Translations under genes and position numbers: made by a program
Part shown: one piece after another, positions 9,178 through 20,026 of the stretch
Layout: the number at the start of each line of letters is the position of its first letter
Position numbering within the stretch: the stretch's first letter is position 1
NCBI RefSeq assembly: GCF_003568665.1
Contig: NZ_QXMH01000003.1
Span: 469,772-533,771 of the forward strand
Length of the DNA: 64,000 bases
Direction: 5' to 3'
DNA from: Chitinophaga alhagiae
GTDB taxonomy: Bacteria; Bacteroidota; Bacteroidia; Chitinophagales; Chitinophagaceae
The notes under the pieces: generated by a model
Seen by the model: only the letters and a program-made list of their open reading frames with translations
What the model was told of the DNA's origin: nothing
Databases searched by the model: none

Positions 9178-10113
9178 ATGAAAACAGAGGAATTTTTATC
9201 AGACGATTTTTTGAAGCAACCCAAAACGGGCATCTCGTTGCAAACGGGGGTGCATTTCAATACTGTCCAAAACGAAATTGTGAACAACATGGTGCTGATA
9301 CCAGACACCCTGAACAGTTACAAACAGGAAACACGGTTCGAGAACACCAATGGGAATTATGGACTGAGCAGCCACTACCTGCTCAACATCCCCATCAAAA
9401 AAAACAAATATGCCATATCCTGGTCCGGCAGCATCGGGGCAACCAACAAGGTGGTGTTTATTAATAATAACAAGCGGCATAGCAGGGGCGTCAACATATC
9501 CCAGCAATTGAGAGGAATGTTTACATCAAAAAAAATAACGGCCGATGCGAAGCTGGGTTACAACTATAACGGCAACAACAACGTGTTGAACCAGAATCCC
9601 ATAGTGGATGTGCTGGAACAGCCAAACGGCGCGGTCTTTTTCCGCACACATAATTACCTGGCAGACCTGAACAGTACGCTCCGCCTGGACAAATTCAGGT
9701 TGGACGCCAAAATAAACTACAGCCTCAGCATGAACAGCGGCGATGGGGTTACTGACAGATTTAACGACGTTCAAAAATTTGTGTTCTCTTTTTCGGCCAG
9801 GGGAATCATAAAAAAGACCTGGCATATAGGGGTAAATACCACAAAAACCATCAATACCGGCTATGCGCTGGCCAATACCAATCCTTTCATTGTCAATGCC
9901 AGTTTCAGCAAAAAGTTCCTGAAAGACCAGTCGCTCAGCTTTAACGTTCAGGCCAATGACCTCCTGAACCAGCGGAACAACCTGGTACGGTACATTTCCG
10001 GCAGCTCTATTGTAGACAGGCGCACCAACCAGGCAACAAGGGTATTTACCATCGGCTTAAGTTATAATATCTCGAAATTCGGCGGTAAAAGCGTGCTTGT
10101 TGAACCGGATTAA
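9178..10113 (+). pseudogene. C-terminal remnant of an outer-membrane beta-barrel / TonB-receptor-like protein
   Basis: 311 codons that resemble only the last part of a large Bacteroidota outer-membrane beta-barrel protein (CarboxypepD_reg-like + plug + barrel, usually 700-950 residues). Alternating strands such as KFRLDAKINYSLSM and WHIGVNTTKTINTGYALANTN and a barrel end (RVFTIGLSYNISKFGGK) are visible. There is no signal peptide, regulatory domain or plug, and reading upstream runs into the hsd terminator and a stop at 9121. An ATG and an open frame remain, so a short product cannot be excluded, but without a signal peptide it could not reach the outer membrane. It probably marks the right scar of the hsd island. 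Confidence 0.7.
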
Positions 10114-10152
10114 GGCGCTGTTCTCCCCGATTTAATCTCCCCTGACCGGGAA

Positions 10153-10182
10153 TTTTTGCGTATTTTTCCGCCGCTAATTTTG
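10153..10182 (+). promoter_or_regulatory. Promoter of the PKD surface-protein gene
   Basis: TTTTTG (10153-10158) and TAATTTTG (10175-10182, perfect TAnnTTTG) are 16 bp apart. The ATG at 10189 lies only 6 bp after the -7 box, so the transcript would have almost no leader. Confidence 0.6.
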
Positions 10183-10188
10183 CAGTTC

Positions 10189-13100
10189 ATGTCCCTATAC
10201 CTCAAAGCAACCCCGCGCGTTGCGCTTACCTGTACCATGCTGATGATAGCGCTCCTGCTGAATATTTCCGCGCGTGCGCAGCTGACAGCGGATTTTACCC
10301 CTACCAAAACCAGCGACTGCGAGAGCCTCATCACTCAATTCAATGACAAGTCTACCGGCAGCCCCGTTTCCTGGCAATGGGACCTGGGTAACGGCGCTAC
10401 CTCTACAGAACAAAGCCCCAGGGCCTCCTACCCCGCCCCCGGCACCTACAAGGTGGTACTGACCGTGAAGAACGCCGCCGGCAATACCCACACCGCGGAA
10501 AAGACCGTTACCGTATGGGAAAAACCCAAGCCGGACTTTACCGCCGGCCCGGCCAAAGGCTGCATACCCCTCCCGGTTACTTTTACAGACAAGTCTGACC
10601 CGGTGAACGGCACCATCACCGCCTATAGCTGGGATTTCGGGGACGGCACCACCGGCTCCGGCAGCAGCCCCGTACATACTTATAACGATGTATTGTCTGC
10701 CGCCGTTACGCTCACCATCACTAACAGCAACGGCTGCACGGCATCAAAGCAGATCAGCAATATTGTGGATGCGGCCGCTCCCCTGGCGGCCGGTTTCAGC
10801 ATATCTGACAAATTCCTGTGTACCGCTCCCGGCACGCTGACCATTACCAATACTACCACTGGTCCGGGCAACCTTACCTACGCCTGGGATTTTGGGGACG
10901 GCGGCACCTCTTCAGACGCTAACCCCGCCCCCCATAACTATACTACCAGGGGTGTTTACAAGGTGAAGCTCACCGTTGCCAGTGATAAGGGCTGTGCCGT
11001 AGCCATCACGTCTGAAGATATCAATGTGGCCAACTTTACAACGGATTTCCAGTTACCGGCCGCTGTATGCGAGAACAGTTCCGCCAACTTCACCGCCGCC
11101 AACAACCCGCAGACCAACGCCGTTACATGGAGCGTTGATAAAGGCTACATTTCCAGTTATGGCACAACCGCCTACTACACGCCCACCGGCGCCGGCCCTG
11201 TAAAGGTGACCATGACGGCTGACTATGGCAAGTGCCGGGAAACCGTTACCAAAGATTATGAGGTAAAACCCGCGCCGCAGGCCAATTTCACCACTGATCA
11301 GCAGGCTATTTGCGACGTGCCGGCCACCGTACAGTTCACAGACAAGTCTCAAGGCGCCACCACCTGGAACTGGAGCTTTGGCAACGGGCAAACCTCCAGC
11401 CAGCAAAACCCTTCCGTTACTTACAATAGCCTGGGGTATTTCAATATAAGGCTCACGGCCGGCAATGCATCCGGCTGTACCAGCACGGCCGAGCGCTACG
11501 TGAACGTAGTCAAGCCGGAAATACGCGCATACGCCAGCGTTTCCCAGGGCTGCGAAGGGCTGACCCCTGCTTTTAGCAGCTATGTGAGCACCGGTGACGC
11601 CATTACCAGCTATGAATGGGATTTTGGCGATGGCAGCGCCAAATCAACGGAAGCCGCACCATCCCATACCTATAACAACGCCGGCACCTATACCGTAAGG
11701 CTTACCTACACCACCACCAACGGCTGCAAGGGAACGGTAGGCCTGTATTACAGCAACACCATCCAGGTATACAAAAAACCAAAGCCTGATTTCTCATCTC
11801 CGGAAGCGCCCCAGATCTGCGGTAACAACTGGGTACATTTCAATGGCACTACAGATGTGGGCAATGCCTGGGCGTGGGACTTTGGTGATTACAACTACGG
11901 CAACTCCCAGCAAACGGCCCACAGCTACAGGGAGCCGGGCACCTATACCGTAAAGCTGACCGTTTCCAATAACGCATGCAGCGAAACCGTTACCAAAACG
12001 GCATACATCAAGGCCGTGAACCCCTTCCCGCGTTTTAACATGCAGGCCATCAACTGTGATGAGCGTACAGAGATCGGCTTTGACGAACGTTCCCTGGGCA
12101 CTATTACCAGCTGGAAATGGAGCTGGGGAGATGGAAAGGAGGATACCTACACTACCACAACGGGCGCCGTCAGGCACAAGTATGACCAAACAGGGGCGTA
12201 CAAGGTGAAGCTGACCGTTACAGACGGTACCTGCACCAGCTCGGACTCGCTGAACATTAACGTGTACGCGCCTTCTCCCATTACCATCACCACAGACAAG
12301 GCAACGCTCTGCGGCCACGAAACGCTCAAAGCCAGCGTAACGGCCATAAACCGGTCTATATACGACACGTACTACTACAACTGGTTCTCTTCAGACGGCA
12401 CGCCCGGCAACTGGTATAATTACAGTTATGAGAGCGCTACTTTTACTAACCTGAAACCCGGCAAAGACACCATCCGTTTTGTAGCGTACAACCGCCAGGG
12501 ATGCCCTGACAGCAGCAACAAGGTAGTGGTAGACGTACACGGCCCAGTAGCCAAATTTCTTGCTCCAAGCGTACAGGAATGCCGGGGTACGGAGCTTACG
12601 TTTACAGACCAGACAGACGTTTCAAAAGGAAAGCCCATCAAAACCTGGTCATGGAATTTCGGGGATGGCAATACCGCGGAGGTATTTACCGCCCCTCCTT
12701 TCAAACATACCTACAACAAGGCCGGCTATTTCTACCCATCGCTGACGGTGACGGACGAAGACGGCTGCACCAGCACCGCTGCCGGCAGCTACCTGCAGGT
12801 GAACGGCCCCAATGCGGGCTTTTCGCCCAGCGCCACGTTAATACGGCCGGGCGGCAGCGTATGGTTCTATAACAATACCACTGTAACCGGCGGCCAGGCT
12901 ACCTACCGGTGGGATTTTGGGGACAATACTTCCTCCACTGACTACGGCCCCAGCAAAACGTACCCTGATAAAGGCGTGTACACCGTGAAGCTGCTGGTAA
13001 AGGACGATAACGGCTGTACAGACAGCGCCCAAAACCAGATCAAGGTATCCAGCGTCAGCGCCAACTTTACGTTCACCACTTCTTTCGTGAACAACAGCGG

Positions 13101-15066
13101 CTGCCCGCCGGTAATTGCCCGCTTCACCAACAGCTCCGTGAACCACACCAGCTCTTACTGGGATTTTGGCGACGGCAGCTTTTCCTCCATCAACAACCCT
13201 TCCCATACCTATACCTACGCCGGCAAGTATACCGTGAAGCTGAAAGTGGTGGGCGATGCCGGTACGGAAGATGAATATGAGCAGGAAATAGAAGTGAAAG
13301 GGCCCTACGCCACTATCACCACCTCCGCCAATGGCGGCTGCCTGACCAAAGAGATCGAGTTCAAGGTAGAAGCGGTGAACGCGGTCAATTTTGCCTGGGA
13401 CTTTACGGACGGTATTGTGGAGGAAACAACTGACCCCGCTATCAAACATGTTTTCAAGACCCCGGGTGTTTACAAGCCACGCCTCATCCTGTCTGACCAG
13501 GCAGGCTGCAAAGGCACGGCCTTTCTGCAAGACCCCATTGTGATAGACAAGCTGGACGTGCAGCTGGCGGCCGTACCGGAATTTGTATGCGACGAAGGCT
13601 GGATCACCTTTGCGCCGGTATTCAACAGTTATTCCATAGACGAGCTGAAACAGGACGCTGAATATAAATGGACCTATAATGCGGGGCTGACGGTGGAAAA
13701 TGATGCCACTGCCACGCCCGCCTTTTTCCTGGACAAGCCGCAAAGTTATGACTTCACTCTCACCACCACTACCGCCTACGGCTGTACGCAAACCGTGAGC
13801 AAAACGGTGCATGCCTACCCGGCGCCCGTAGTGTCTGTCAGCGGGCCGCTGCAAGCCTGCCAGGATGCGCCGGTGAGCTTCAGCGGCGCGGTAACCAAAG
13901 TGAGTGACGTTACCTGGCGGTGGAACTTCGGCAATGGCAATACCGGTAATACGCCGCAGCCCGGCAACCAGGCATACAGCAACACGGGCCTGTCTGATGT
14001 AGCGCTCATTGTTACCAGCAGCGATGGCTGCGCCGATACGGCGCTCCATCACATCCAGGTCATGCCCAAACCGGCCATTAACGCCGCTGCCGCGTCTGAG
14101 GTCATATGCCTGAACAAGAGCACCACGCTGAGCGCCGGCGGCGGTATCACCTACCAATGGTTGCCCGCCCTGGGCCTGAGCAACCCGCAGGCGCCAGACC
14201 CGGTGGCAGCTCCCCGCGTCAATACTACCTATGCCGTAACCGTAACGGATGTGAACGGTTGCAGCAATACGGATGAGGTCAGCATCCGCGTGGCGCAGCC
14301 ATTCTCCATACAGGCCACGCCTGATACGGCCATCTGCCTGGGGCATATAATGCCGCTGCAGGTTTGGGGCGCGGCCCGCTATGTATGGAGGGGAGAAGGC
14401 CTGGACGATGCCGGCAGCCCCTCCCCGCACGCTGACATTAACACCCTGGGCAACCATACATACGAAGTGACCGGTTATGATGCGGACGGCTGCTTTACGC
14501 ACGATACCTCCCTGGTGGTAAGCGTACACCCCTCCCCCGTGATCAATGCCGGCCGTGACCGTACCACCATGGCGGGCGTGCCCGTAACGCTGGGCGGCCC
14601 CGGCAGCCCTGATATTACACGGTGGACGTGGACGCCCTCCCAATACCTGGATTGCCCTACCTGCCCCGCACCAACGGCCTTGCCCAACCTTTCTACCAAT
14701 TATACGGTCACGGTAGAGAACCGCTACGGCTGCAAGGCCGCGGATGATGTAGCGGTAACGGTGGTGTGCGACCAAGGCGCCGTATTCCTGCCCACCGCCT
14801 TTACCCCCAACCGGGACGGGCAGAACGAAACGTTCTATCCCAAAGGCCGCGGTATAAAAGAAGTAGCGTGGATGCGCATCTATGACAGGTGGGGCGCGCT
14901 GGTATTTGAAAGGTCCCATTTCCAGATCAACAACACCGCGGCGGGCTGGGACGGCACCTGGAAGGGCCGCGTAGCGCCCATAGGCAGCTACGTGTATGCC
15001 ATAGAAACAGTATGCGAAAGCGGCGCTACCTTCCTGTTCAGGGGCACGGTAACGGTCATCTGGTAA
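10189..15066 (+). CDS. Large PKD-repeat surface protein with type IX secretion (CHU_C) sorting domain
   Basis: 1625 residues from the ATG at 10189; a TTG at 10156 in the same frame would put the promoter inside the gene, so it is rejected. A Sec signal peptide ([13 protein letters not shown]..., ending ISARAQ) leads into more than ten PKD/Ig-like repeats, recognised by recurrent W.FGDG..S....P.H.Y...G.Y.V.L.V (for example [20 protein letters not shown]). The C-terminal ~90 residues, [16 protein letters not shown]..., are a gliding-motility-associated T9SS type B sorting domain ([24 protein letters not shown]). The protein is therefore expected to cross the outer membrane by the PorSS and stay on the surface or be released; adhesion or glycan binding is inferred from the PKD content. 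No catalytic domain was recognised. Confidence 0.93.
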   Translation: MSLYLKATPRVALTCTMLMIALLLNISARAQLTADFTPTKTSDCESLITQFNDKSTGSPVSWQWDLGNGATSTEQSPRASYPAPGTYKVVLTVKNAAGNTHTAEKTVTVWEKPKPDFTAGPAKGCIPLPVTFTDKSDPVNGTITAYSWDFGDGTTGSGSSPVHTYNDVLSAAVTLTITNSNGCTASKQISNIVDAAAPLAAGFSISDKFLCTAPGTLTITNTTTGPGNLTYAWDFGDGGTSSDANPAPHNYTTRGVYKVKLTVASDKGCAVAITSEDINVANFTTDFQLPAAVCENSSANFTAANNPQTNAVTWSVDKGYISSYGTTAYYTPTGAGPVKVTMTADYGKCRETVTKDYEVKPAPQANFTTDQQAICDVPATVQFTDKSQGATTWNWSFGNGQTSSQQNPSVTYNSLGYFNIRLTAGNASGCTSTAERYVNVVKPEIRAYASVSQGCEGLTPAFSSYVSTGDAITSYEWDFGDGSAKSTEAAPSHTYNNAGTYTVRLTYTTTNGCKGTVGLYYSNTIQVYKKPKPDFSSPEAPQICGNNWVHFNGTTDVGNAWAWDFGDYNYGNSQQTAHSYREPGTYTVKLTVSNNACSETVTKTAYIKAVNPFPRFNMQAINCDERTEIGFDERSLGTITSWKWSWGDGKEDTYTTTTGAVRHKYDQTGAYKVKLTVTDGTCTSSDSLNINVYAPSPITITTDKATLCGHETLKASVTAINRSIYDTYYYNWFSSDGTPGNWYNYSYESATFTNLKPGKDTIRFVAYNRQGCPDSSNKVVVDVHGPVAKFLAPSVQECRGTELTFTDQTDVSKGKPIKTWSWNFGDGNTAEVFTAPPFKHTYNKAGYFYPSLTVTDEDGCTSTAAGSYLQVNGPNAGFSPSATLIRPGGSVWFYNNTTVTGGQATYRWDFGDNTSSTDYGPSKTYPDKGVYTVKLLVKDDNGCTDSAQNQIKVSSVSANFTFTTSFVNNSGCPPVIARFTNSSVNHTSSYWDFGDGSFSSINNPSHTYTYAGKYTVKLKVVGDAGTEDEYEQEIEVKGPYATITTSANGGCLTKEIEFKVEAVNAVNFAWDFTDGIVEETTDPAIKHVFKTPGVYKPRLILSDQAGCKGTAFLQDPIVIDKLDVQLAAVPEFVCDEGWITFAPVFNSYSIDELKQDAEYKWTYNAGLTVENDATATPAFFLDKPQSYDFTLTTTTAYGCTQTVSKTVHAYPAPVVSVSGPLQACQDAPVSFSGAVTKVSDVTWRWNFGNGNTGNTPQPGNQAYSNTGLSDVALIVTSSDGCADTALHHIQVMPKPAINAAAASEVICLNKSTTLSAGGGITYQWLPALGLSNPQAPDPVAAPRVNTTYAVTVTDVNGCSNTDEVSIRVAQPFSIQATPDTAICLGHIMPLQVWGAARYVWRGEGLDDAGSPSPHADINTLGNHTYEVTGYDADGCFTHDTSLVVSVHPSPVINAGRDRTTMAGVPVTLGGPGSPDITRWTWTPSQYLDCPTCPAPTALPNLSTNYTVTVENRYGCKAADDVAVTVVCDQGAVFLPTAFTPNRDGQNETFYPKGRGIKEVAWMRIYDRWGALVFERSHFQINNTAAGWDGTWKGRVAPIGSYVYAIETVCESGATFLFRGTVTVIW

Positions 15067-15148
15067 CTATGCCATGTTTCGACATTTTCGTAACTTAACT
15101 GTGACGGGCTGCGGGAACAGTTCGTTGTTACTGTTAAAACCGGTTAAA

Positions 15149-15502
15149 ATGAAAAATAATTTCGATAGGGTCTTCAAAATGTCTTTCGCCGGCGTTTATC
15201 CGCATTACATTGAGAAAGCGGAGAAAAAAGGACGTACAAAGGCGGAAGTGGATGAGATCATACACTGGCTGACAGGATATGATCAGCAAACATTGCAAAA
15301 GCACCTTGACGACAAGACGAATTTTGAAACCTTTTTCAAACAGGCGAAAGTCAATCCAAATTCTTCCAAGATCACAGGGGTTATTTGCGGCTACCGTGTA
15401 GAGGAGATCGAAGACAAGCTCATTCAGCAAATACGCTACCTGGACAAGCTAATTGATGAACTGGCGAAGGGCAAGGCCATGGAGAAGATTCTACGGAAAT
15501 GA
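15149..15502 (+). CDS. DUF2200 family protein
   Basis: 117 residues from the ATG at 15149 ([21 protein letters not shown]), the conserved beginning of DUF2200; upstream in-frame codons have no good start. Further family features are [22 protein letters not shown] and a C-terminal basic helix. It is a small soluble cytoplasmic protein of unknown function. It lies 82 bp after the PKD protein and 13 bp before the sulfatase, but no functional link to either is apparent. Confidence 0.85.
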   Translation: MKNNFDRVFKMSFAGVYPHYIEKAEKKGRTKAEVDEIIHWLTGYDQQTLQKHLDDKTNFETFFKQAKVNPNSSKITGVICGYRVEEIEDKLIQQIRYLDKLIDELAKGKAMEKILRK

Positions 15503-15515
15503 GCCAGGAACCAAC

Positions 15516-17138
15516 ATGCTACACGTCATGAAAACATTATCTCGCTTCCTCCCTTTCCTGCTGCTGCTGGCCGCGGGAAACGCATCACACGCCCGGCCTC
15601 CCCGTCCCAACATCCTCTTTGCCATCATGGACGATGCTACGTACCGCCACATGGGCGCGTACGGTTGCAGCTGGGTGAAAACGCCCAACTTTGACAGGGT
15701 GGCGCGCCAGGGGCTTTTATTTACGCGGGCTTACACGCCTAACGCGAAGTGCGCCCCTTCCCGCTCCTGCATCATTACCGGCAGAAACCCCTGGCAACTG
15801 GAAGCCGCCGCCAATCACTGGTCTTACTTCCCCTCCAATTACAAAACGCTGGCAGAAGCCTTATCAGACAAGGGTTATGCCGTGGGGTACAGCGGAAAAG
15901 GCGTGGCGCCTGTTGTAGCCAGAACGGCTGCCGGCGCTCCGCGGGAATTATTGGTAAAGGCCTATAACGGCGCGCGTACAACACCGCCCACCTCCGGCAT
16001 CAGCGTTATCGACTACGCGGCCAATTTTGATACGTTCCTGAACGGCGCCGCCGGCCAACAACCTTTCTTCTTCTGGTACGGAGGCCTGGAACCGCACCGG
16101 GGGTATGAATACGGCTCCGGCATTGCAAAGGGCAACAAACGCCTGGAAGACATCCCGGCATCCGATCTGCCGGCATCCTGGCCCAAGTCTGATTCCGTTA
16201 CCACAGACCTGCTGGATTACGCCTTCGAAATAGAATATTTTGATGCGCAGCTGGGTAAAATGCTGGCCAGCCTTGAAAAGCGGGGATTGCTGGAGAATAC
16301 GCTGGTGATCGTCACATCTGATAACGGGATGGCATTTCCGCGGGTAAAGGGGCAGGAATATGAATACTCTTCCCACCTGCCGCTGGCGGTGATGTGGGCA
16401 GACGGCATCCGCCACCCGGGCAGGGAAGTCAACCACCTTATCAGCTTCATAGACTTTGCTCCCACCATCCTGGAAGTGGCCGGCATCCCGGCCACCGCCG
16501 CGGGCATGCAGCCCCTCACGGGTAGCAGCTTTGCCGGCATATTGTTCTCCAGCGGCGGGCAGGCGGAAGGTTATACGCCCCGTACGCACGTGCTGATCGG
16601 GAAAGAACGGCACGATGTTGGGCGGCCCCATGATGCAGGGTACCCTATCAGGGGTATGGTGACGGACTCCCTGCTGTACCTGCATAATTTCGAGACCGGG
16701 CGCTGGCCCGCGGGCAACCCGGAAACGGGCTATCTCAACTGCGATGGCGGGCCTACCAAAACCGTTGTTTTGCAAACGGTGTTCTCCGCCGGAGATGACG
16801 CCCGGTACTGGCTGTGGTCTTTCGGGAAACGCCCGGCGGAAGAACTGTACAACATTGCCCGAGATCCGGAATGCCTGCGCAACCTTGCCGCCGATCCCCG
16901 GCAAAACCAGCCGCTGCCGCAGTTGAAAGCCACGCTCTTCTCCATGCTGCAGCAGCAACGAGACCCCAGGATGGCAGGCAACGGCAAGGTATTTGACGCG
17001 TACCCCTATGCTGATAAAAGCGGAACAGGGTTCTACGAAAGGTATCTGCAAAAAGATACCACGTTGAAATGGAAATGGGTGAACGATGCAGACTTCCAGC
17101 AACTGCCGGCGCTAAAAAGGGAGATGGTGAACCGGTAA
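15516..17138 (+). CDS. Exported sulfatase, heparan N-sulfatase (SGSH)-like
   Basis: About 540 residues; starts at 15516 or 15528 are both possible, the second giving the signal peptide [22 protein letters not shown]. The sulfatase signature CAPSR..ITGR begins at C79, the residue converted to formylglycine by an anaerobic or FGE-type maturase (none in the window). N-terminal [21 protein letters not shown] carries the Asp pair that binds calcium, and [11 protein letters not shown] carries the second metal-binding DN. The closing part ([19 protein letters not shown]) is typical of S1 family arylsulfatase/N-sulfoglucosamine sulfohydrolase relatives. It probably removes sulfate from extracellular glycans; the exact substrate is not readable. 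It converges with the next gene across a shared terminator. Confidence 0.9.
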   Translation: MLHVMKTLSRFLPFLLLLAAGNASHARPPRPNILFAIMDDATYRHMGAYGCSWVKTPNFDRVARQGLLFTRAYTPNAKCAPSRSCIITGRNPWQLEAAANHWSYFPSNYKTLAEALSDKGYAVGYSGKGVAPVVARTAAGAPRELLVKAYNGARTTPPTSGISVIDYAANFDTFLNGAAGQQPFFFWYGGLEPHRGYEYGSGIAKGNKRLEDIPASDLPASWPKSDSVTTDLLDYAFEIEYFDAQLGKMLASLEKRGLLENTLVIVTSDNGMAFPRVKGQEYEYSSHLPLAVMWADGIRHPGREVNHLISFIDFAPTILEVAGIPATAAGMQPLTGSSFAGILFSSGGQAEGYTPRTHVLIGKERHDVGRPHDAGYPIRGMVTDSLLYLHNFETGRWPAGNPETGYLNCDGGPTKTVVLQTVFSAGDDARYWLWSFGKRPAEELYNIARDPECLRNLAADPRQNQPLPQLKATLFSMLQQQRDPRMAGNGKVFDAYPYADKSGTGFYERYLQKDTTLKWKWVNDADFQQLPALKREMVNR

Positions 17139-17146
17139 CCGCATAC

Positions 17147-17191
17147 AAAAAAAGAGGCTGCCTCAACAACATGAGACAGCCTCTTTTTTTG
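17147..17191. terminator. Bidirectional terminator between sulfatase and cytochrome-domain gene
   Basis: AAAGAGGCTG.CTCA and TGAG.CAGCCTCTTT pair around an ACAACA loop, with A-rich sequence on one side and T7 on the other. It can therefore stop both converging transcripts. Confidence 0.85.
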
Positions 17192-17202
17192 TCCTTTCCG
17201 TT

Positions 17203-19806
17203 TTATTTCTTCTGCTGCGCCAAAAAAGTGATCAGGGACGCCAGCTCCTCGTAAGACAAGGAATTGGCCAGCCCGGCCGGCATCATGGAGTTCTTCATTT
17301 CCTTGCGGCTAACGATATCTGACGTGTTCACCACGGAAACATTCCCCCCAATGTCTCGCATCACCACTTTGGCGGCCGTTTCTTCCGTAATGAATCCCAT
17401 ATAGCTCTTGTTGCCCTTTGCCGTGATCATCACCGTGGCAAACCCTTGCGAAATAGAAGCGTTCGGCTTCAGGATAGATTCCGCTATCTGCTCCCGGTTC
17501 ATGATGGAACCTACCTGGCCCATAAAGGGGCCTTTCATTTTCTCTCCTTTATTGATGCTGTGGCAGGCAATACAGCCCTGGCTGGTAAACAGCAACTTCC
17601 CTTTTGCGGCGTCTCCTTTCAGTTTATTAACGGCCAGCAGCACGTCTTCAATAGAAGATTTGCCTACCTGCCCTTTTTTGTTCTTGATCTTCTCAAGGTC
17701 TACCGCAGGCTCTTTGGCAGCTACCGGCTCCGGTTTTTTCACCGGCGCAAAGGCGGCAATGTCCATGCGGAGGCGTGCGTCCAGGTCACGGAAATATTGC
17801 TTTTGGGCGGGGCCTTTCTTCAGGGCTTCCGCTTTGAGGAATTGTTCTATAACCGGTGAGCTTTCCCAGGTTACGGCCTTGTAATACGGGCCATGAGAAT
17901 CCGGCCGGGTGCCCCACCACCAGGAGGCATCGTAGACAGCTTCTTTCTTGTAAAGGCGCGCCAGCGTAGTCAGTATCTGGTTTTTCAGTTGTACGGTTTT
18001 AGCCTGCCGGTAAGCGGCTATTAACCCGTTTACCGCTTTCGGGTCATGCATATACCGCAGCGTCCATAGCGCCAGCGTTGAATTGTCGCTGTTGATAGCG
18101 GCTACGGCGGCATCTACGGCATGCAGGCTCACCAGTGCCTGAACGGCCAGGTGCGGCAGCACAATGGCAGCATTGGGCGTAGCGTGCGGGCCTTCCACAT
18201 CTTTGGCGGGCGCTGCAAATGAAGCGGGTACGGGGGTTTTCAGCAGCCCGGCCGCGGCTTCCATACGGCCTAACCGGCCCAGCCCGATGATGGCGGCGGC
18301 CTGTATGCGCGGGGATGCGTTGCGGAGGCCTTCCAGGAAAGGTTCAGCAGGAACATCCGCGATAATGCCTTTACGGTCTGCCAAAGCGCGCAGGGCATGT
18401 TCTTTCACGGCCGCGTCTTTTGTGAACGCAACCAAAGCGGGGATGCCGCTTGCACCGGCGGCCTGCGCGTAAGTGTAGATGCCGGCCACGCGGGCATATA
18501 AAGGCAATTGCACGTCAGCGGCTATTTTCAACGCGGCCTGCGTATCCGCGCGGGCTACCAGCTCCTGGGAGGCAGTGAGGCGGGCCACCGCGCTGGCGGA
18601 TTGCAGCAATTGCGCCAGCTCGTCTGCCGATGCTTTGGCCACATCCGGGAAGGCCTGGTACGTCCAGTTGTTGGGCACAGCCCTGATCACGTATCCTTTT
18701 TTAGGGCTGCCGGAATAACCGGCGCCATCCCATGCGGAAAGGAAAAGCCTGCCGGAACCGTCAACGTCCAGGTCTGTGATTTGGGGCAGCGCCAGGAACT
18801 CTTCTTCTTGCTGGGTGAAGGTGGGGCCGTCTGGCGTTACGCGGTGAAAATAAAGCATGCTCCGCCCCCAGTCCGCCATCATGGGAACGTTGTTATAATT
18901 TTCCGGCCAGGTAGGTTCCGCCATGAACAGGGCCCCTGTGCCGGAGCCGCCGCCAACGTCTACCAGCGCGGGCAATATTTCGTCTGTAAAGTGTTTGAAC
19001 AGCACGGGGTACCCGTATTCGCCGGACTGGATATGATGCGAGAACCGCACGTTCCACCCGCCGCCGTCATTGGTGTTTTCCCGCGTAAAGATGTTCATGT
19101 AGGGGTCAATGGCCACGTCGTACACGTTACGGGTGCCATGGGTAAATACTTCCATCTCCGTGCCGTCAGGGCGTACGCGTACAATGCCCCCGCCCAGCAT
19201 CGTCAGTTTTTTGCCGGAGCGGTCTGTAGCGTTATGGAACCCGAAATCGCCCACGGCTATGTAGATCCAGCCGTCAATCCCCATCCGGATGCCATTGGTG
19301 GCGTGGTCTGTTCCCCGCTCCTGGATGTACCGGGTGTTGCTCAGGTTTTCCACAAGCGGCTGGGGCGCCCCGTCCGCTTTGCCATCTCCGTCTTTATCCT
19401 CAAAAACCACCAGCGCCATGCCGGTAGCCTTGCCCGTCTCTTTGGAGAAGGTGGTATGCAATACAAAAACCCGGTGGCCCTGCACCAGGATGCCGCGGGG
19501 ATTGTCTACAACGGCAAACTCGGTATGCCCGTCCATCTTGCCGTCATTATCCTTGTCTGTCAGCTTGAGGATGCGGCCTTTGCCGGGGTCTTTCCCCAGG
19601 GAGCCGATCATGTCCACCCCTACAAACACTTCGCCGGTGGGCGCTACCGCCAGGCAAGCGGGGCTGGGCGTTACGTCCGGGCCGGAAAACCGGGTAATGG
19701 TCAATTCAGGCGGGTTGCCGGAAGCGGGCTGCGGGTCTTCAAGGAAATGTGTTGCGCCAATAAATACGGTAAGAGAGTAGATCAGTGGAAGCGTAAACTT
19801 AATCAT
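17203..19806 (-). CDS. Beta-propeller dehydrogenase-like protein with HEAT region and cytochrome c domain
   Basis: 867 residues with an N-terminal signal peptide (MIKFTLPLIYSLTVFIGATHF). Residues ~35-400 form a PQQ/sorbosone-dehydrogenase-like six-bladed propeller of the PVC-type membrane-bound dehydrogenase family (NGIRMGIDGWIYIAVGDFGF) with two Asp-rich loops, DKDNDGKMDG and DKDGDGKADG, that probably bind calcium. A HEAT-like alpha-helical stretch (~420-620) follows. A cytochrome c domain with the haem site CIACH (745-749) ends the protein, with a distal Met in the MMPAGLANSLS segment. Such proteins are thought to oxidise sugars or alcohols in the periplasm and pass electrons to the haem; the substrate is unknown. 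It stands alone, facing the sulfatase. Confidence 0.83.
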   Translation of the reverse strand: MIKFTLPLIYSLTVFIGATHFLEDPQPASGNPPELTITRFSGPDVTPSPACLAVAPTGEVFVGVDMIGSLGKDPGKGRILKLTDKDNDGKMDGHTEFAVVDNPRGILVQGHRVFVLHTTFSKETGKATGMALVVFEDKDGDGKADGAPQPLVENLSNTRYIQERGTDHATNGIRMGIDGWIYIAVGDFGFHNATDRSGKKLTMLGGGIVRVRPDGTEMEVFTHGTRNVYDVAIDPYMNIFTRENTNDGGGWNVRFSHHIQSGEYGYPVLFKHFTDEILPALVDVGGGSGTGALFMAEPTWPENYNNVPMMADWGRSMLYFHRVTPDGPTFTQQEEEFLALPQITDLDVDGSGRLFLSAWDGAGYSGSPKKGYVIRAVPNNWTYQAFPDVAKASADELAQLLQSASAVARLTASQELVARADTQAALKIAADVQLPLYARVAGIYTYAQAAGASGIPALVAFTKDAAVKEHALRALADRKGIIADVPAEPFLEGLRNASPRIQAAAIIGLGRLGRMEAAAGLLKTPVPASFAAPAKDVEGPHATPNAAIVLPHLAVQALVSLHAVDAAVAAINSDNSTLALWTLRYMHDPKAVNGLIAAYRQAKTVQLKNQILTTLARLYKKEAVYDASWWWGTRPDSHGPYYKAVTWESSPVIEQFLKAEALKKGPAQKQYFRDLDARLRMDIAAFAPVKKPEPVAAKEPAVDLEKIKNKKGQVGKSSIEDVLLAVNKLKGDAAKGKLLFTSQGCIACHSINKGEKMKGPFMGQVGSIMNREQIAESILKPNASISQGFATVMITAKGNKSYMGFITEETAAKVVMRDIGGNVSVVNTSDIVSRKEMKNSMMPAGLANSLSYEELASLITFLAQQKK

Positions 19807-20026
19807 GCACTGTGTTAGTTTAATGTGTACTTATCTCAAAACAAAAAAGAGTGGGCCAATATTAAAAAAAATAAATTTTCATCCGGCAATTATTTTTAAG
19901 AGCGGCGTGGCAGTACGGTACGGCCCGGCAGGCCGCTTGCATAATGAGCGCAACCACTTTCCCGGTCATTTCCGTTTGTTCCGGAGGGCCCTTTCTCCGG
20001 CCTGCATGTTCCAGTTATATAACAGG

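Noticed and set aside
8950-10190. Attachment-site repeat of the tRNA-Leu 3' end
   Set aside because: No copy of the TTCGAATCCAGTTCTGGGC segment was found on the right side of the hsd block.
12838-14919. 693-codon open frame on the minus strand
   Set aside because: It lies antisense to the PKD surface protein; it is a by-product of GC-rich codons and shows no domain.
18508-19818. 436-codon open frame on the plus strand
   Set aside because: Antisense to the cytochrome-domain protein, whose haem and propeller motifs are clear on the other strand.
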